NCBI GenBank assembly: GCA_029861955.1
Contig: JAOTYK010000013.1
Span: forward strand, 62,001 to 126,000
DNA from: Acidobacteriota bacterium
GTDB lineage: Bacteria > Acidobacteriota > Polarisedimenticolia > Polarisedimenticolales > Polarisedimenticolaceae
DNA length: 64,000 bases
Direction of reading: 5' to 3'
The position numbers and the translations under genes are program-made. Below are positions 53,740 to 63,291 of the stretch, piece after piece (positions within the stretch are counted from its first letter, which is position 1; every line of letters begins with the position of its first letter). Below the pieces are notes generated by a model, which saw nothing but the letters and a program-made list of their open reading frames with translations, had not been told where the DNA came from and did not search any database.

Positions 53740-55163
53740 CGTTCTGTCCGGCGTGGCTCCACGACCGTGTCCGAGAGGCCCGCGGCTCGTAGGAATCGTA
53801 CGAGGCTGGTTAGCGCCAGTGGACGCTCTCGCAGTCGCTCTTGCATGGTTCGAAGCATCTTGCCGGCGGTCTCCCACTGGCCGGGCTCTGTCTGTCGTTG
53901 TCGAAGTTGTTGCGCTGCCGGGATCGCTCGGGCGATGGCGAGCCTTCGGGACATCGCCTCCAGGAGGTCCTGGCGGAATGCTTCGTCGGTCAACGCCGTG
54001 AGCTTGCCCATCCGTTCCGGATAGCGGAGCTCCGTCCAACGCCAGCGGGCAACACGGGCCGGATCTCGGAGCGAGCGTGCGGCCATCCGTTCATCGTTGG
54101 CCGGGAACCGCGCGTCGTTGTGTTCGCCCGGGGCGCCGCCCCATTCAAGGATCTGCGTACGAAGCGCATCTCGCGCCTCGCTCGATTTGCCGACGAATCG
54201 GTTCACCGCCCGTTCGATCGCACGTTGGGGGTCGTAGCCCTCAGGATCCTCGAAGAACGCGGCGACCGTCGTCAACGACAGGCGCGCCCCGCCCAGTTGG
54301 CCCATGGGTCGACTGAGATAGCCGTCGAGCATCGTGACGAGAGCCGGGTCCCGCCCCGAGAGGGGAGCCAGCACCAACGAGAGAGGGTGTGCCGTGGCCG
54401 CGTAGCCATCGGGGAAACGATCGAGCAGCAACATGGGTCGGGATCCGAACAGTGGCCGGGCTTCTTCGATTTCGTTTCGCTCGATGCTTGGGTTTACCAG
54501 CCTGGGGCCCGCCCAGATGACACCGATGGAGTCCGGTAGCCGTTTCCACGACTCGAGGACCTGACGTCGAACATCGTCGTCGAGGGTTGCGATGGACTCG
54601 GTCGTCGAGTGGGTGGGTTCGACCCACAGGCGAACGTCAGGGTGGTCGGCGTGGACCTGAGCGGCGAGCCCCAGTTGTTTCGGATGGGTCGGCTGGAGAT
54701 CGAGGGTTCCGTTTCCGAGGCGCGAATGTTGTGCGAGTCCACCGCGGAACGAGAGGCTCCATTCGGCCAGGGGTGCCCGCTCGATCCACCGGCCAATCCG
54801 ATTGCGTAAAGAGCGTAGGTCGCGTCGGGATCCGTAGTCCGGTGGGTGACGGGGTCGCGGGCTGCCCTCCGGAAAGAGTTGCAGCATCGCTGTCAGTTCC
54901 AGTTCCTCGCAAAGCTCGACCACTTCCAGCAACGTGGTCGCGGGCTCGCTCTGGCTGACGCTGGGGTCGAGCGCGTGAGGGAGTTCCATGCGGATCGCGT
55001 CCCATCCGTGCGCTGCGGCCCACCGAAGGTGAGGGGCTAGCGCATCGATATCTCGGATCGGTCCCACGTCCAGGATGCGGACCGCGGCCGTCGGCTCCTC
55101 AGCCCACGAAGCCGGCCCGATTCCGAGAACGACCAACAACGCAAACAGGAACGAACGGGTCAT
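53736..55163 (-). CDS. exported GH84-like (beta-N-acetylglucosaminidase fold) protein, catalytic Asp pair not seen
   Basis: 475-residue protein with a signal peptide (SFLFALLVVLGIGPASWAEE). The segment IGVIWAGPRLVNPSIERNEI, ARPLFGSRPMLLLDRFPDGY, APLSGRDPALVTMLDGYLSR and LTTVAAFFEDPEGYDP, residues about 212-315, follows the pattern of GH84 hexosaminidases (WTGP, WDNYP, GR, NPM, YdP). At the place of the catalytic DDI (after the second large strand) it has SLSFRGGLAQHSR, residues about 135-147, so both Asp are missing. It may be a carbohydrate-binding pseudoenzyme. Its stop overlaps the end of the convergent hybrid kinase gene. The fold assignment is by eye. Confidence 0.6.
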   Translation of the reverse strand: MTRSFLFALLVVLGIGPASWAEEPTAAVRILDVGPIRDIDALAPHLRWAAAHGWDAIRMELPHALDPSVSQSEPATTLLEVVELCEELELTAMLQLFPEGSPRPRHPPDYGSRRDLRSLRNRIGRWIERAPLAEWSLSFRGGLAQHSRLGNGTLDLQPTHPKQLGLAAQVHADHPDVRLWVEPTHSTTESIATLDDDVRRQVLESWKRLPDSIGVIWAGPRLVNPSIERNEIEEARPLFGSRPMLLLDRFPDGYAATAHPLSLVLAPLSGRDPALVTMLDGYLSRPMGQLGGARLSLTTVAAFFEDPEGYDPQRAIERAVNRFVGKSSEARDALRTQILEWGGAPGEHNDARFPANDERMAARSLRDPARVARWRWTELRYPERMGKLTALTDEAFRQDLLEAMSRRLAIARAIPAAQQLRQRQTEPGQWETAGKMLRTMQERLRERPLALTSLVRFLRAAGLSDTVVEPRRTER

Positions 55164-55166
55164 GAG

Positions 55167-55736
55167 CTAGAACGGGAGTTCGTCCCACAGGATGTGGCGA
55201 CGAGAAACTTTGCGAAAGCTCCACACGAAGGTGGCATCGCTACTCATCCGCCGACCCCCGCGAACGAGTGTCCGGTTGTGATCCTGGAACTCGATTCGTA
55301 GGTCCCGGCCGTCGTTGGCCCGATAGCCACGAACGGGAGACGACTCGGTTCGGGACGACGTCGGGAACACCAGTTCCCAGTCCCATTGCCCGCTGAACTG
55401 ATCGGCGTCGCCCTGGTCCATCTTGAACGAGAAGACGCCTTCGCCCTCACGCTCGTGATAGGTCGCCTGTCCCCGCCAGTCGGTGATGAACGACTCGCCA
55501 CTACCCATGGCCTGAAAGCGAAACTTTATCTCCGGGCGTTTACCGTCCATCTGAATCCAGGCGGCGAAGCGATGATCGCGGCTGGCGTAGATCCAGGTGC
55601 CGAACCAATCGCCCTCAAGAGTTGCATCCTGGGGCAATTCGGCGGCGTCGTTCCCGGCCAGGACTCCGATCGATATCGGGGCCAGAATGGCGAGAGCCAA
55701 CAGCCACGGAAGTGCTCTGAACGGCGTTCGTTTCAT
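55167..55736 (-). CDS. exported protein of unknown function
   Basis: 189-residue protein with an N-terminal signal (FRALPWLLALAILAPISIGV, then LAGN). The mature part is beta-rich: LEGDWFGTWIYASRDHRFAA, GESFITDWRGQATYHE, DADQFSGQWDWELVFP and LRIEFQDHNRTLVRGGRRMS. It looks like a small lipocalin- or calycin-like sandwich, but I recognise no family. It lies 3 bp upstream of the GH84-like gene on the same strand, so the two are probably one transcript. A shared role in the periplasm is inference. Confidence 0.6.
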   Translation of the reverse strand: MKRTPFRALPWLLALAILAPISIGVLAGNDAAELPQDATLEGDWFGTWIYASRDHRFAAWIQMDGKRPEIKFRFQAMGSGESFITDWRGQATYHEREGEGVFSFKMDQGDADQFSGQWDWELVFPTSSRTESSPVRGYRANDGRDLRIEFQDHNRTLVRGGRRMSSDATFVWSFRKVSRRHILWDELPF

Positions 55737-55765
55737 GGCGTTTACTATACCGACAGTGGGGTGGA

Positions 55766-56662
55766 TCAGCCAGCGTCGTCGAGGATTCGGGCGATCTTTG
55801 CGAGTCGTTCCCGCGACGCCTCGTCGCTATCGATCGCCAGAGCCAGGAGTTGCCTGGAGAGCCGTGTGTGAATCGTGAACGGATCGTTGCCGATCTCCGA
55901 GAGTGCATCGAGGTGCCGTGCCACAACCTCTGCGTCGCCACGCACCACGGGGCCCGTTAGGGCCGAGGCGAGGCCACCGTGATCGGCCTGGCTTGTCGTC
56001 CCCGCGGCGAGACGCGTGATGGCGGATCCCGCGGTCCGGCGATCGATGCCCAGCCCGGCCAGAATTTCGGTGGCCAGACCGAGCAGTCCGATCACGTCGT
56101 TCGAGGCCAACGCGGCGGCCGCGTGGTAGCGCGCGCGCTCGCTGTCGCTGAGGGACGTCAACGGCAGCCGGTGTAACCCGATGTCGGTGCAGAGCCGAGA
56201 GGCGACGGCCAGGCCTGCGTCACAGCCGTCGACACGTGCCCAACTTCCCCGGAGGCTATTCAGTTGGGCGGCGTCATGACCGAGGGACTGCAACGGGTGA
56301 AGTAGGCCGACCGACGCGCCGTGTGCCTGCAACGCTTCGAGCGGGGACAGGTCGAGCGCTCCCGCGTGATGCATGACGCTACGACCGCTCCACGGCTCAT
56401 CGTCGTTGGCGAGACGACGAGCCACCTCGACGATGCAACGGTCGGGGACCGCCAGAAGAACCAGCGACGATCCATGACTCACAACGTCGTCGATCGCGAT
56501 AACCCGCGGGCCGGGGAACGACGCCACCAGCCGACGTGCGCTGCTGCCATCAGTCGAGACGACGGCGTCGACGGTGTAGTCGGCATCTTGAAGCCCCGGC
56601 AGGATCGCGCGCGCGAGCTTGCCCGCGCCGACGAGGGTGATCGAGGGGCGTGACGGGGGCAT
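55766..56662 (-). CDS. Rossmann-fold DUF2520 oxidoreductase-like protein
   Basis: 298-residue protein. The N-terminal Rossmann motif is ITLVGAGKLARAILPGL, then VLLAVPDRCIVEVARRL, VMHHAGALDLSPLEAL and SVGLLHPLQSL. The C-terminal helical half (YHAAAALASNDVIGLLGLA) is the DUF2520 domain. The family resembles pyrroline-carboxylate reductase and prephenate/ketopantoate reductases, but its reaction is unknown. It shares its first base with the last base of the pseudouridine synthase gene on the same strand. 30 bp separate it from the next gene downstream. Confidence 0.85.
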   Translation of the reverse strand: MPPSRPSITLVGAGKLARAILPGLQDADYTVDAVVSTDGSSARRLVASFPGPRVIAIDDVVSHGSSLVLLAVPDRCIVEVARRLANDDEPWSGRSVMHHAGALDLSPLEALQAHGASVGLLHPLQSLGHDAAQLNSLRGSWARVDGCDAGLAVASRLCTDIGLHRLPLTSLSDSERARYHAAAALASNDVIGLLGLATEILAGLGIDRRTAGSAITRLAAGTTSQADHGGLASALTGPVVRGDAEVVARHLDALSEIGNDPFTIHTRLSRQLLALAIDSDEASRERLAKIARILDDAG

Positions 56663-57639
56663 CAGGCGTCCTCTCTGAGAATCTCGAGAAGCGACTGAAA
56701 GGACTCCGGAAGCGGAGCCTCACAGCAGATCGTTTCGCCGGTCACCGGATGCGCGAACTCCAGGCGATGGGCATGTAGAGCCAGCCGCTCGAACTCTCTC
56801 AGCGCCTTCCTCTTCCGCGGGTCCTGCACACCCTTCCACGGCCGCCCACCATAGCGTTCGTCTCCCACGACCGGATGATGCATCGATTGAAGATGGACTC
56901 GAATCTGATGTGTGCGTCCCGTCTCGATACCGATGTCGAGAAGTGCGAAGCCGGGCATCTCCTCGACCGTGCGGAAATGAGTGACGGCGGAGCGAACCGG
57001 GCCGCGGGTCTCGCGAACCGTCATGCGCGTCGGGTCGCGACTGCTCCGCCCGATCCCGCGATCGATCGTGCCCGACGTTTCCTGTGGTCGCCCCCAGACG
57101 AGCGCGTTGTACTGCTTCGTCACGCGACGCTCGGCGAATGCCTGCGAGAGCGAAAGGTGTGCTGCGTCCGTGCATGCGACGACCAGGGCCCCGGACGTCT
57201 CACGATCGAGGCGGTGAACGATGCCCGGTCTTCGGTCGCCACCGACGGTCGACAACCGTATCCCCAGCCCGAGGAGCCCGTGGACCAACGTGCCGCTATC
57301 GCAGCCGTGTCCGGGATGTACGACGATGCCGGCCGGCTTATCGATGACGACGAGATGATCGTCCCGGTAGAGGATGGGTAGCGGAATCGACTCCGGGGTC
57401 AACGACGAGGCGGGCGGTGGAGGTGGGACGACGACGATCGTCTGGCCGAGTTGTAAAGAAAGGCCCGCCTTGGGACGGCTCTTTCCGTTCACGGTGACAT
57501 GGCCGCCATCGATCCAGCGGCGCAGGCTCGAGCGCGTGACGTGGGGGAAGTGACCGCTCAGATAGTGATCGAGCCTCTGACCGTCCGCCTCCTCATCGAC
57601 GGAAAACGACCAGCGTTCATCTCCCGATTCGGCGGTCAT
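56662..57639 (-). CDS. RluA-family pseudouridine synthase
   Basis: 325-residue RNA modification enzyme. An N-terminal S4 domain (QRLDHYLSGHFPHVTRSSLR and then INGKSRPKAGL-type VTVNGKSRPKAGLSL) precedes the catalytic domain. Motif II is GIVHRLDRETSGALVVA, holding the catalytic Asp. Other motifs are YRDDHLVVIDKPAGIVVHPG and TGRTHQIRVHLQSMHHPVVG. Best fits are RluD/RluC-like 23S rRNA enzymes; the exact site is not visible. It lies 2 bp after lgt on the same strand. Confidence 0.93.
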   Translation of the reverse strand: MTAESGDERWSFSVDEEADGQRLDHYLSGHFPHVTRSSLRRWIDGGHVTVNGKSRPKAGLSLQLGQTIVVVPPPPPASSLTPESIPLPILYRDDHLVVIDKPAGIVVHPGHGCDSGTLVHGLLGLGIRLSTVGGDRRPGIVHRLDRETSGALVVACTDAAHLSLSQAFAERRVTKQYNALVWGRPQETSGTIDRGIGRSSRDPTRMTVRETRGPVRSAVTHFRTVEEMPGFALLDIGIETGRTHQIRVHLQSMHHPVVGDERYGGRPWKGVQDPRKRKALREFERLALHAHRLEFAHPVTGETICCEAPLPESFQSLLEILREDA

Positions 57640-57641
57640 CG

Positions 57642-58469
57642 CTAGCCCGATCGAGCGCTCAGAGCGGCGCGGCGGTTTCGGACCAGGAAGAACAACGCGA
57701 CGACGACACCGGCCAGGGCGAAGAGCTGGCTGGTGGAAACGAGGCCACCGAAAAAGAGGCCGCGATGGCTATCGCCGCGCCAGAATTCGATGACACCACG
57801 GCCCACGCTGTAGAGCAGGACGTAAAGCCAGAAGACCGTCCCGTCGGGTTTCAATTTCTTGCGCCATGCGAACGTCAAGATCAGGGCCACGATCAAGTCG
57901 TTGCCGAACTGGATCAGTTGGGTCGGGACCAACGGGATATTGAGCGGGACACCGGTCTGTTGCGCGGCCTCGGGGTCGGTGAATACGACCGATAGAGCGG
58001 ACAGCGAGGTCTCGCGTCCCCAGCAGCAGCCCGCCGAGAAGCAGCCCAGTCGGCCGATCGCCTGAGCGAGCGCGACGGGAGCGACGATCGCATCCACGAG
58101 TTTCCACATCGGCAGGGAATGCCGCTTCCCGTAGATGAAGAACGCCGCCATTCCCGAGATGACGCCTCCCACCAGGACTCCGGCCGATCGCAGCGTTCCG
58201 AGGATCTGCCCCGGGTGGTCCAGGTAGAACCGCCAGTCGACCAGGATCAGAAGCAGCTTGGCGCCGAGGACGCCGGCGAGCAGGGTATAGAACGTCTGAT
58301 TGAAAAGGTGTTCCGGCGACACGCCCATGTCCCGGGTGCGAAGCGCGTACCAACGCCATGCAACAAGGACCGATATCGCGAAGAGCAGGCCGTAGGTCGG
58401 CAGGAACAGGTGGGTCTCGCCAAAGAAAGGGAGGTTGACCATGCCGAGATCGATGATGAGAGGATGCAT
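57642..58469 (-). CDS. lgt: prolipoprotein diacylglyceryl transferase
   Basis: 275-residue polytopic membrane enzyme that adds diacylglycerol to the lipobox Cys. Motifs: RTRDMGVSPEHLFN, AGVLVGGVISGMAAFFIYG, and the signature GRLGCFSAGCCWGRET, a cysteine-containing variant of the usual GRxGNFxNGE region. The C-terminal GVIEFWRGDSHRG region with the conserved Arg/Glu follows. About seven helices are visible. It matches the presence of several lipobox proteins in this window. The neighbouring lspA completes lipoprotein processing. Confidence 0.88.
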   Translation of the reverse strand: MHPLIIDLGMVNLPFFGETHLFLPTYGLLFAISVLVAWRWYALRTRDMGVSPEHLFNQTFYTLLAGVLGAKLLLILVDWRFYLDHPGQILGTLRSAGVLVGGVISGMAAFFIYGKRHSLPMWKLVDAIVAPVALAQAIGRLGCFSAGCCWGRETSLSALSVVFTDPEAAQQTGVPLNIPLVPTQLIQFGNDLIVALILTFAWRKKLKPDGTVFWLYVLLYSVGRGVIEFWRGDSHRGLFFGGLVSTSQLFALAGVVVALFFLVRNRRAALSARSG

Positions 58470-58478
58470 GCTCCTAGA

Positions 58479-59012
58479 CTACTCCCTCGGTGCGCGGAAC
58501 GTTTGTGTCACCATGAGGATGGCGCCGGTGACGATGGCCGAGTCCGCGATGTTGAAGGTTGGCCAATGCGACGTCCCGAACCAACGGACGAGGCGCAGGG
58601 CCAGTTCCGGAGGCGCAGCCCAGACGTCGAGAAAGTCGATGACCTCGCCATACAGGACGCGATCGGTCACGTTGCCCACGGCGCCGCCCAGGATGAACGC
58701 CAGCCCGTAGAGCGTCGAGCGATCCAGGTCGCCGGCCCTGGCGATGAACCATGCCAGTAGAACGATCGCCACGATCGGTATGCCCGTCAGGATCAGGGTG
58801 TGCCACGGCTCCCCGAGGCTTCGGAACATACCGCCCAGGCCGCCCGGGTTGCGGGCGTAGTCCAGCTGCAGAAGATCCGGAATCAGGACGCGCGGTTCTC
58901 GATGTCGCAGCCACTGCTCCGCCGCCAGTTTCGTCAATTGATCGCAGAGCAGGATCCCGGTGGCAAAGGCGAAGAAGGGCCAGCGGAGTCCGGTGTAGAT
59001 CGGAGCCCTCAA
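58479..59012 (-). CDS. lspA: lipoprotein signal peptidase (signal peptidase II)
   Basis: Aspartyl protease that cleaves the signal peptide of lipid-modified prolipoproteins. Both catalytic Asp are present: [18 protein letters not shown] and [12 protein letters not shown]. Membrane helices and [13 protein letters not shown] near the N-terminus match the family. I chose TTG 59012, which overlaps the ileS stop (TTGA); an ATG at 59057 would extend 15 residues into ileS. Both are possible. It is 9 bp from lgt, and ileS-lspA-lgt is a plausible operon. Confidence 0.92.
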   Translation of the reverse strand: MRAPIYTGLRWPFFAFATGILLCDQLTKLAAEQWLRHREPRVLIPDLLQLDYARNPGGLGGMFRSLGEPWHTLILTGIPIVAIVLLAWFIARAGDLDRSTLYGLAFILGGAVGNVTDRVLYGEVIDFLDVWAAPPELALRLVRWFGTSHWPTFNIADSAIVTGAILMVTQTFRAPRE

Positions 59013-61999
59013 GATGCGCCCGTGGGGGCCGTCGCGCCGTCGATATTGCGACTGCAACGCAGGCAGACACCGGGGTGTCGCGGCTCCCCGTCAACGTCAT
59101 CTGTGTAGTGCCAGCAGCGTGCGCATTTCGTGCCCGCATGTCTCCGGACGCCCACCCGAAATCCCTCGATCGTGTCGGAGACGTACCCTTCCTCAGAGAC
59201 GGGAGACCATTCGACGCCGCTCGTGATGAGGATGAACCGCAGGTCGTCTCCGAAGCTCTCGAGAAAGCGGCGAAGTTCCGCGTTGTCGCCGGTGTCGATC
59301 GTGACGATCGCTTCGAGTCCCGTCCCGATGACCTTGTCGCGTCGTGCATCCTCGAGGGCTCGGGCGATCTCTTCTCGGACCGAGATGACCCGCGCCCAAC
59401 GATCAAGGAGTGCCTGATCCGTCGGGACCTCGAGGGGCTCCGGGAACCGTTCCGTATGGACGCTGCGATCGGTCCAGGCGGTCTGGCCATGAAGTTCGAG
59501 TCGCGCCTGCCAGACCTCCTCGGCTGTGAAGCAAAGCACCGGGGCCATCAGCTTGCAGAGTGCGTCGAGGAGTCGGTAGAGAACCGTCTGCGCGGAACGC
59601 CGCTCGTGGGAAAGCGTCGGTGCCGTGTAGAGGCGATCCTTGAGGATGTCGAGGTAGAACGACGAGAGCGTGACGGCACAGAAGTTATGGAGTCCGTGGT
59701 AGACGACATGGTACTGGTACTCGTCGTAGGCGGTCGTCAGGCGCCGGCGCAGTTGTTCGAGTTGCTGCAACGCCCACTGGTCGATCTCGAGGAGCTGATC
59801 GTATGGAATCGAATCGTCCGTCGGTGCAAAACCGTTCAGGTTGCTGAGCAGGTATCGAAACGTGTTTCGAACCTTTCGGTACGTCTCGGCGTTGCGATCG
59901 AGAGTCTCGTCGGAGAGACGCATGTCTTCGAGGAAATCGATGGCGGCGACCCAGAGCCGCAGGACCTCTGCGCCGCGTTTACCGGCAACGTCCTGTGGGG
60001 AGATGGTGTTGCCGAGAGACTTCGACATCTTGCGCCCCTCCGCGTCAAGCGTGAAGCCATGGGTGACGACACCGCGGTAAGGGGCCAACCCACGATCGTT
60101 GGCCGCGACAAGTAACGAGGAATGGAACCAGCCGCGATACTGATCGTGTCCCTCCAGGTAGAGGTCGGCGGGCCAGGGTGGACGGGGAGAGTCGCCAAGC
60201 ACCGCGGAGTGCGACACGCCCGACTCGAACCAGACGTCCACGATGTGGTCGTGGATTCTCAGTCGGTCGCTCTTCTCACAGCGCGGGCAAAGGACACCCG
60301 CCGGGATAAGGCGCTCTCGTCGTTCCTGGTCCGACTCGTAGGGGCGATGTCCTCCGCTGTCTTGTGGGACGCCGAACCATGCGTTGGAGCCCTCCGCCAG
60401 GAACAGCGCGGAGACATGCTCGAACAGCGCGGCGTCACGAACGAACGCATCCTCGTGCTCGTCGAAGCAGCCCTCGCAGGTGATCGCCGGGATCGGCACG
60501 CCCCACGTCCGTTGTCGTGAGATGCACCAGTCGGGTCGTGTCTCGATCATCTGCGCGATTCGCTCTTCGCCGGATTTCGGTAGCCAGTTTGTGTCGTGGA
60601 TCCGGTCCACCGCAGCACGGCGCAGATCCGTGGCGTCCATGGCGATGAACCACTGGGGTGTCGAACGGAATAGCACGGGGTTCTTGCAGCGCCAGCAGTG
60701 TGGGTAGCTGTGTGGATAGTCGGTGGCCAGGAGCAGCAACCCGCGTTGCCGCAGGTCGTCGATGATCTTGGCGTTGGCATCGAGTACGAATTGGCCGTCG
60801 AGCCACGCGTCGGTCAGGAGCCCCGCTCGGTAGCGGCCATCGTCATCGACGGGGTTGAAGATCTCGAGGTCGTACTGTTGCCCGACGCGGAAATCGTCCG
60901 TGCCGTGTCCCGGTGCGGTGTGGACCGCGCCGGTTCCCGCCTCGAGCGTGACATGGTCGCCGAGGATCAGGCGGCCGTCCTCAGACGCCGCACCCCGCGT
61001 TGCCAGATAGGGGCGTCGAACCCGAACGCCGTCGGACGATTCCTCGCCGACAAGCTCCGACCCTGTGAAGCGGGCGACGATCTCCGTCGATGCCCAGCCC
61101 AGGGTCTCGGCGACATCGGCCAGAAGCCCCTCGGCCACGATGATGACCTCGTCGCTTCCTTGATAGGTTACGGCGACGTACGGAAGCTCGGGGTGCAGCG
61201 CGATCGCCAGGTTGGCGGGGAGTGTCCAGGGTGTCGTCGTCCAGATCAGGATCGAGACGGTTCGTCCTAAGAGGGCGGGGACCCGAGATCCGACGTTCTC
61301 CGTCGGGAACTTGACGTAGACCGATGGGTCGACTCGATCCGCGTACTCGACCTCGGCCTCGGCCAGTGCGGTCTGACAGGACCAACACCAGTTAACCGGT
61401 TTGACGCCGTGGTGGATCGCCCCCGCGGAGAAGAATCGACCCAGCTGACGGACGATCTCCGCCTCGTAGGTACGATCAAGGGTGCGGTAGGTGGCCAGGC
61501 GGTTAGGGGCGTTCTCGGAGTCTTCCTGTTTGTCCAGGCGACGATCCCAGAACACACCCAGTCGACGGAATTCGCCCTTCTGCAGTTTGATGAACTTTTC
61601 CGCCACGCGTCGGCAGCGGCCACGAACCTGAAGCGGACCCATCTCGCGGATCTTCGGGCCCAGCTCTTTCTCGACGCGGTGCTCGATCGGTAGTCCGTGA
61701 CAGTCCCATCCGGGCACGTACGGAGCGTCGAACCCGGCCATCGATTTGGATTTGACGACGAAGTCTTTCAATGTCTTGTTGAGCGCCTGGCCAAGATGGA
61801 TGTTCCCGTTGGCGTACGGCGGGCCGTCATGCAGCACAAAACTCGGCGCGCCTTTGCGGGCCTCGCGGATCTTTCCGTAGACGTCGATCGAGTCCCACCA
61901 ATCCAGACGTTCCGGCTCCTTTTGTGGAAGGTTGGCCTTCATCGAGAACCGTGTCTTCGGGAGATTGATCGTCGACTTGACGTCGAATGGGCTGGACAC
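59009..61999 (-). CDS. ileS: isoleucyl-tRNA synthetase
   Basis: 996-residue class I aminoacyl-tRNA synthetase. HIGH region is [15 protein letters not shown] and the second signature is KMSKSLGN. The editing (CP1) domain has [19 protein letters not shown] and [14 protein letters not shown], then the C-terminal zinc site [13 protein letters not shown]...CLRC. Start ATG 61999 gives the standard N-terminus ([15 protein letters not shown]). The gene's stop overlaps the lspA start. It lies divergent to the cysteine desulfurase gene, sharing a 59-bp spacer. Confidence 0.95.
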   Translation of the reverse strand: MSSPFDVKSTINLPKTRFSMKANLPQKEPERLDWWDSIDVYGKIREARKGAPSFVLHDGPPYANGNIHLGQALNKTLKDFVVKSKSMAGFDAPYVPGWDCHGLPIEHRVEKELGPKIREMGPLQVRGRCRRVAEKFIKLQKGEFRRLGVFWDRRLDKQEDSENAPNRLATYRTLDRTYEAEIVRQLGRFFSAGAIHHGVKPVNWCWSCQTALAEAEVEYADRVDPSVYVKFPTENVGSRVPALLGRTVSILIWTTTPWTLPANLAIALHPELPYVAVTYQGSDEVIIVAEGLLADVAETLGWASTEIVARFTGSELVGEESSDGVRVRRPYLATRGAASEDGRLILGDHVTLEAGTGAVHTAPGHGTDDFRVGQQYDLEIFNPVDDDGRYRAGLLTDAWLDGQFVLDANAKIIDDLRQRGLLLLATDYPHSYPHCWRCKNPVLFRSTPQWFIAMDATDLRRAAVDRIHDTNWLPKSGEERIAQMIETRPDWCISRQRTWGVPIPAITCEGCFDEHEDAFVRDAALFEHVSALFLAEGSNAWFGVPQDSGGHRPYESDQERRERLIPAGVLCPRCEKSDRLRIHDHIVDVWFESGVSHSAVLGDSPRPPWPADLYLEGHDQYRGWFHSSLLVAANDRGLAPYRGVVTHGFTLDAEGRKMSKSLGNTISPQDVAGKRGAEVLRLWVAAIDFLEDMRLSDETLDRNAETYRKVRNTFRYLLSNLNGFAPTDDSIPYDQLLEIDQWALQQLEQLRRRLTTAYDEYQYHVVYHGLHNFCAVTLSSFYLDILKDRLYTAPTLSHERRSAQTVLYRLLDALCKLMAPVLCFTAEEVWQARLELHGQTAWTDRSVHTERFPEPLEVPTDQALLDRWARVISVREEIARALEDARRDKVIGTGLEAIVTIDTGDNAELRRFLESFGDDLRFILITSGVEWSPVSEEGYVSDTIEGFRVGVRRHAGTKCARCWHYTDDVDGEPRHPGVCLRCSRNIDGATAPTGAS

Positions 62000-62058
62000 G
62001 GCATTTCCTCGGAGAAAAGCGGTACTCTAACATAGGGAACGGGAGGGAGCCTGCCGTC

Positions 62059-63228
62059 GTGACGTTGACCGAACAGCGTGTCTATCTGGACCACAACGCG
62101 AGTTGTCCGTTACGTCCAGAGTCCCGCCGGGCCATGCTCGAGGTGCTGGAAGGTGACTTCGGGAATCCGTCATCGATCCACGCTGAGGGCCGTCGTGCGC
62201 GGGGTGCACTAGAGAACGCTCGACGTCGTGTCGCGGCGTTGGTCGGCTGTGGCGACGGCGAGTTGGTTTTCACCAGCGGCGGTTCCGAGTCCATCTCGGC
62301 CGCCGTGCGTGGCGTCTGCGACCGAGCTCCGGAGTCGATGCGTCGACTCGTCATCCCCGATACCGAACACAGCGCGGTGCTGGATGCCGTAGGTCATGCC
62401 AGGCGGCGAGGATTCGTCGTTGTCACCGTACCCTGCGATCAGGACGGTCGCATCGATGTCGATCGGTACGTTATGCATCTTGGTGAGGATGTTGCGTTGG
62501 CCGTACTTCAATGGGCCAACAGCGAAACCGGGGTCATCCAGCCGGTGTCAGAGATCGGTCGCGAGTGCCGATCGCGTGGCGTCCCGTTTCTGGTGGACGC
62601 CGTTCAGGTCGCGGGCAAGATCGAGATCAACCCCAAGAGTTGTAGCGCCGACATGTTGGCGATCGCTTCGCACAAACTCGGTGGCCCTGCCGGCGCCGGT
62701 GCGCTGATGGTCCGCCGCGGCATTCGTCTTGCTCCGTTGATCGGCGGCGGAGCCCAGGAGAAGCGCCGTCGTGGTGGGACGCCGGGGTTGGCGGCGATCG
62801 CCGGCTTCGCGGCTGCGGCCGATGTGGCGCAGCGGGAGATGCAGGACGAGGCCCGGCGCTTACTGGTTCTCCGCGCACGGGTCGAGAGGAGAATTCAGGA
62901 TCTGGATCCATCCGTGACGATCCACGGTCACTCCGTTGCGCGTCTTCCCAACACCGTCAATTTTTCGTTACCCGGTGTTCCCGGCGAACACCTCGTGATC
63001 GGACTCGACATGGCGGGGTTCGCCTGCTCCACCGGCTCGGCCTGTGCGTCGGGGGGCGTGGAGCCGTCTCATGTGTTGCGAGCCATGGGGTTCGACGATG
63101 AACACTCTCGGGGAGCGGTTCGTGTTTCTCTCGGCTGGAACACGACAGAGTCCCAGATCGATCGGTTTCTGGATGCGCTACCGGACGTCGTCGAACGGAT
63201 CCGGGAGGGGCTCCGCGAGCAGGTCTAG
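62059..63228 (+). CDS. cysteine desulfurase (NifS/IscS class)
   Basis: PLP enzyme that takes sulfur from cysteine and gives a persulfide to acceptors such as MnmA or Fe-S scaffolds. Motifs: YLDHNASCPLRPESRRAMLE, FTSGGSESISAAV, the PLP lysine in IASHKLGGPAGAGAL and the persulfide Cys in STGSACASGGVEPSHVL. 389 residues. GTG 62059 follows a gggagg at 62041; an earlier frame start at 61987 would overlap ileS. The next gene is mnmA, 63 bp on, as in B. subtilis yrvO-mnmA, so the pair probably serves tRNA thiolation. Confidence 0.91.
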   Translation: MTLTEQRVYLDHNASCPLRPESRRAMLEVLEGDFGNPSSIHAEGRRARGALENARRRVAALVGCGDGELVFTSGGSESISAAVRGVCDRAPESMRRLVIPDTEHSAVLDAVGHARRRGFVVVTVPCDQDGRIDVDRYVMHLGEDVALAVLQWANSETGVIQPVSEIGRECRSRGVPFLVDAVQVAGKIEINPKSCSADMLAIASHKLGGPAGAGALMVRRGIRLAPLIGGGAQEKRRRGGTPGLAAIAGFAAAADVAQREMQDEARRLLVLRARVERRIQDLDPSVTIHGHSVARLPNTVNFSLPGVPGEHLVIGLDMAGFACSTGSACASGGVEPSHVLRAMGFDDEHSRGAVRVSLGWNTTESQIDRFLDALPDVVERIREGLREQV

Positions 63229-63291
63229 GCTCGCTTGACGCTCTCCGGTGGCACCGCTAACGTGGCCTCCTTCGGAGGAAGCCTCACCAAG

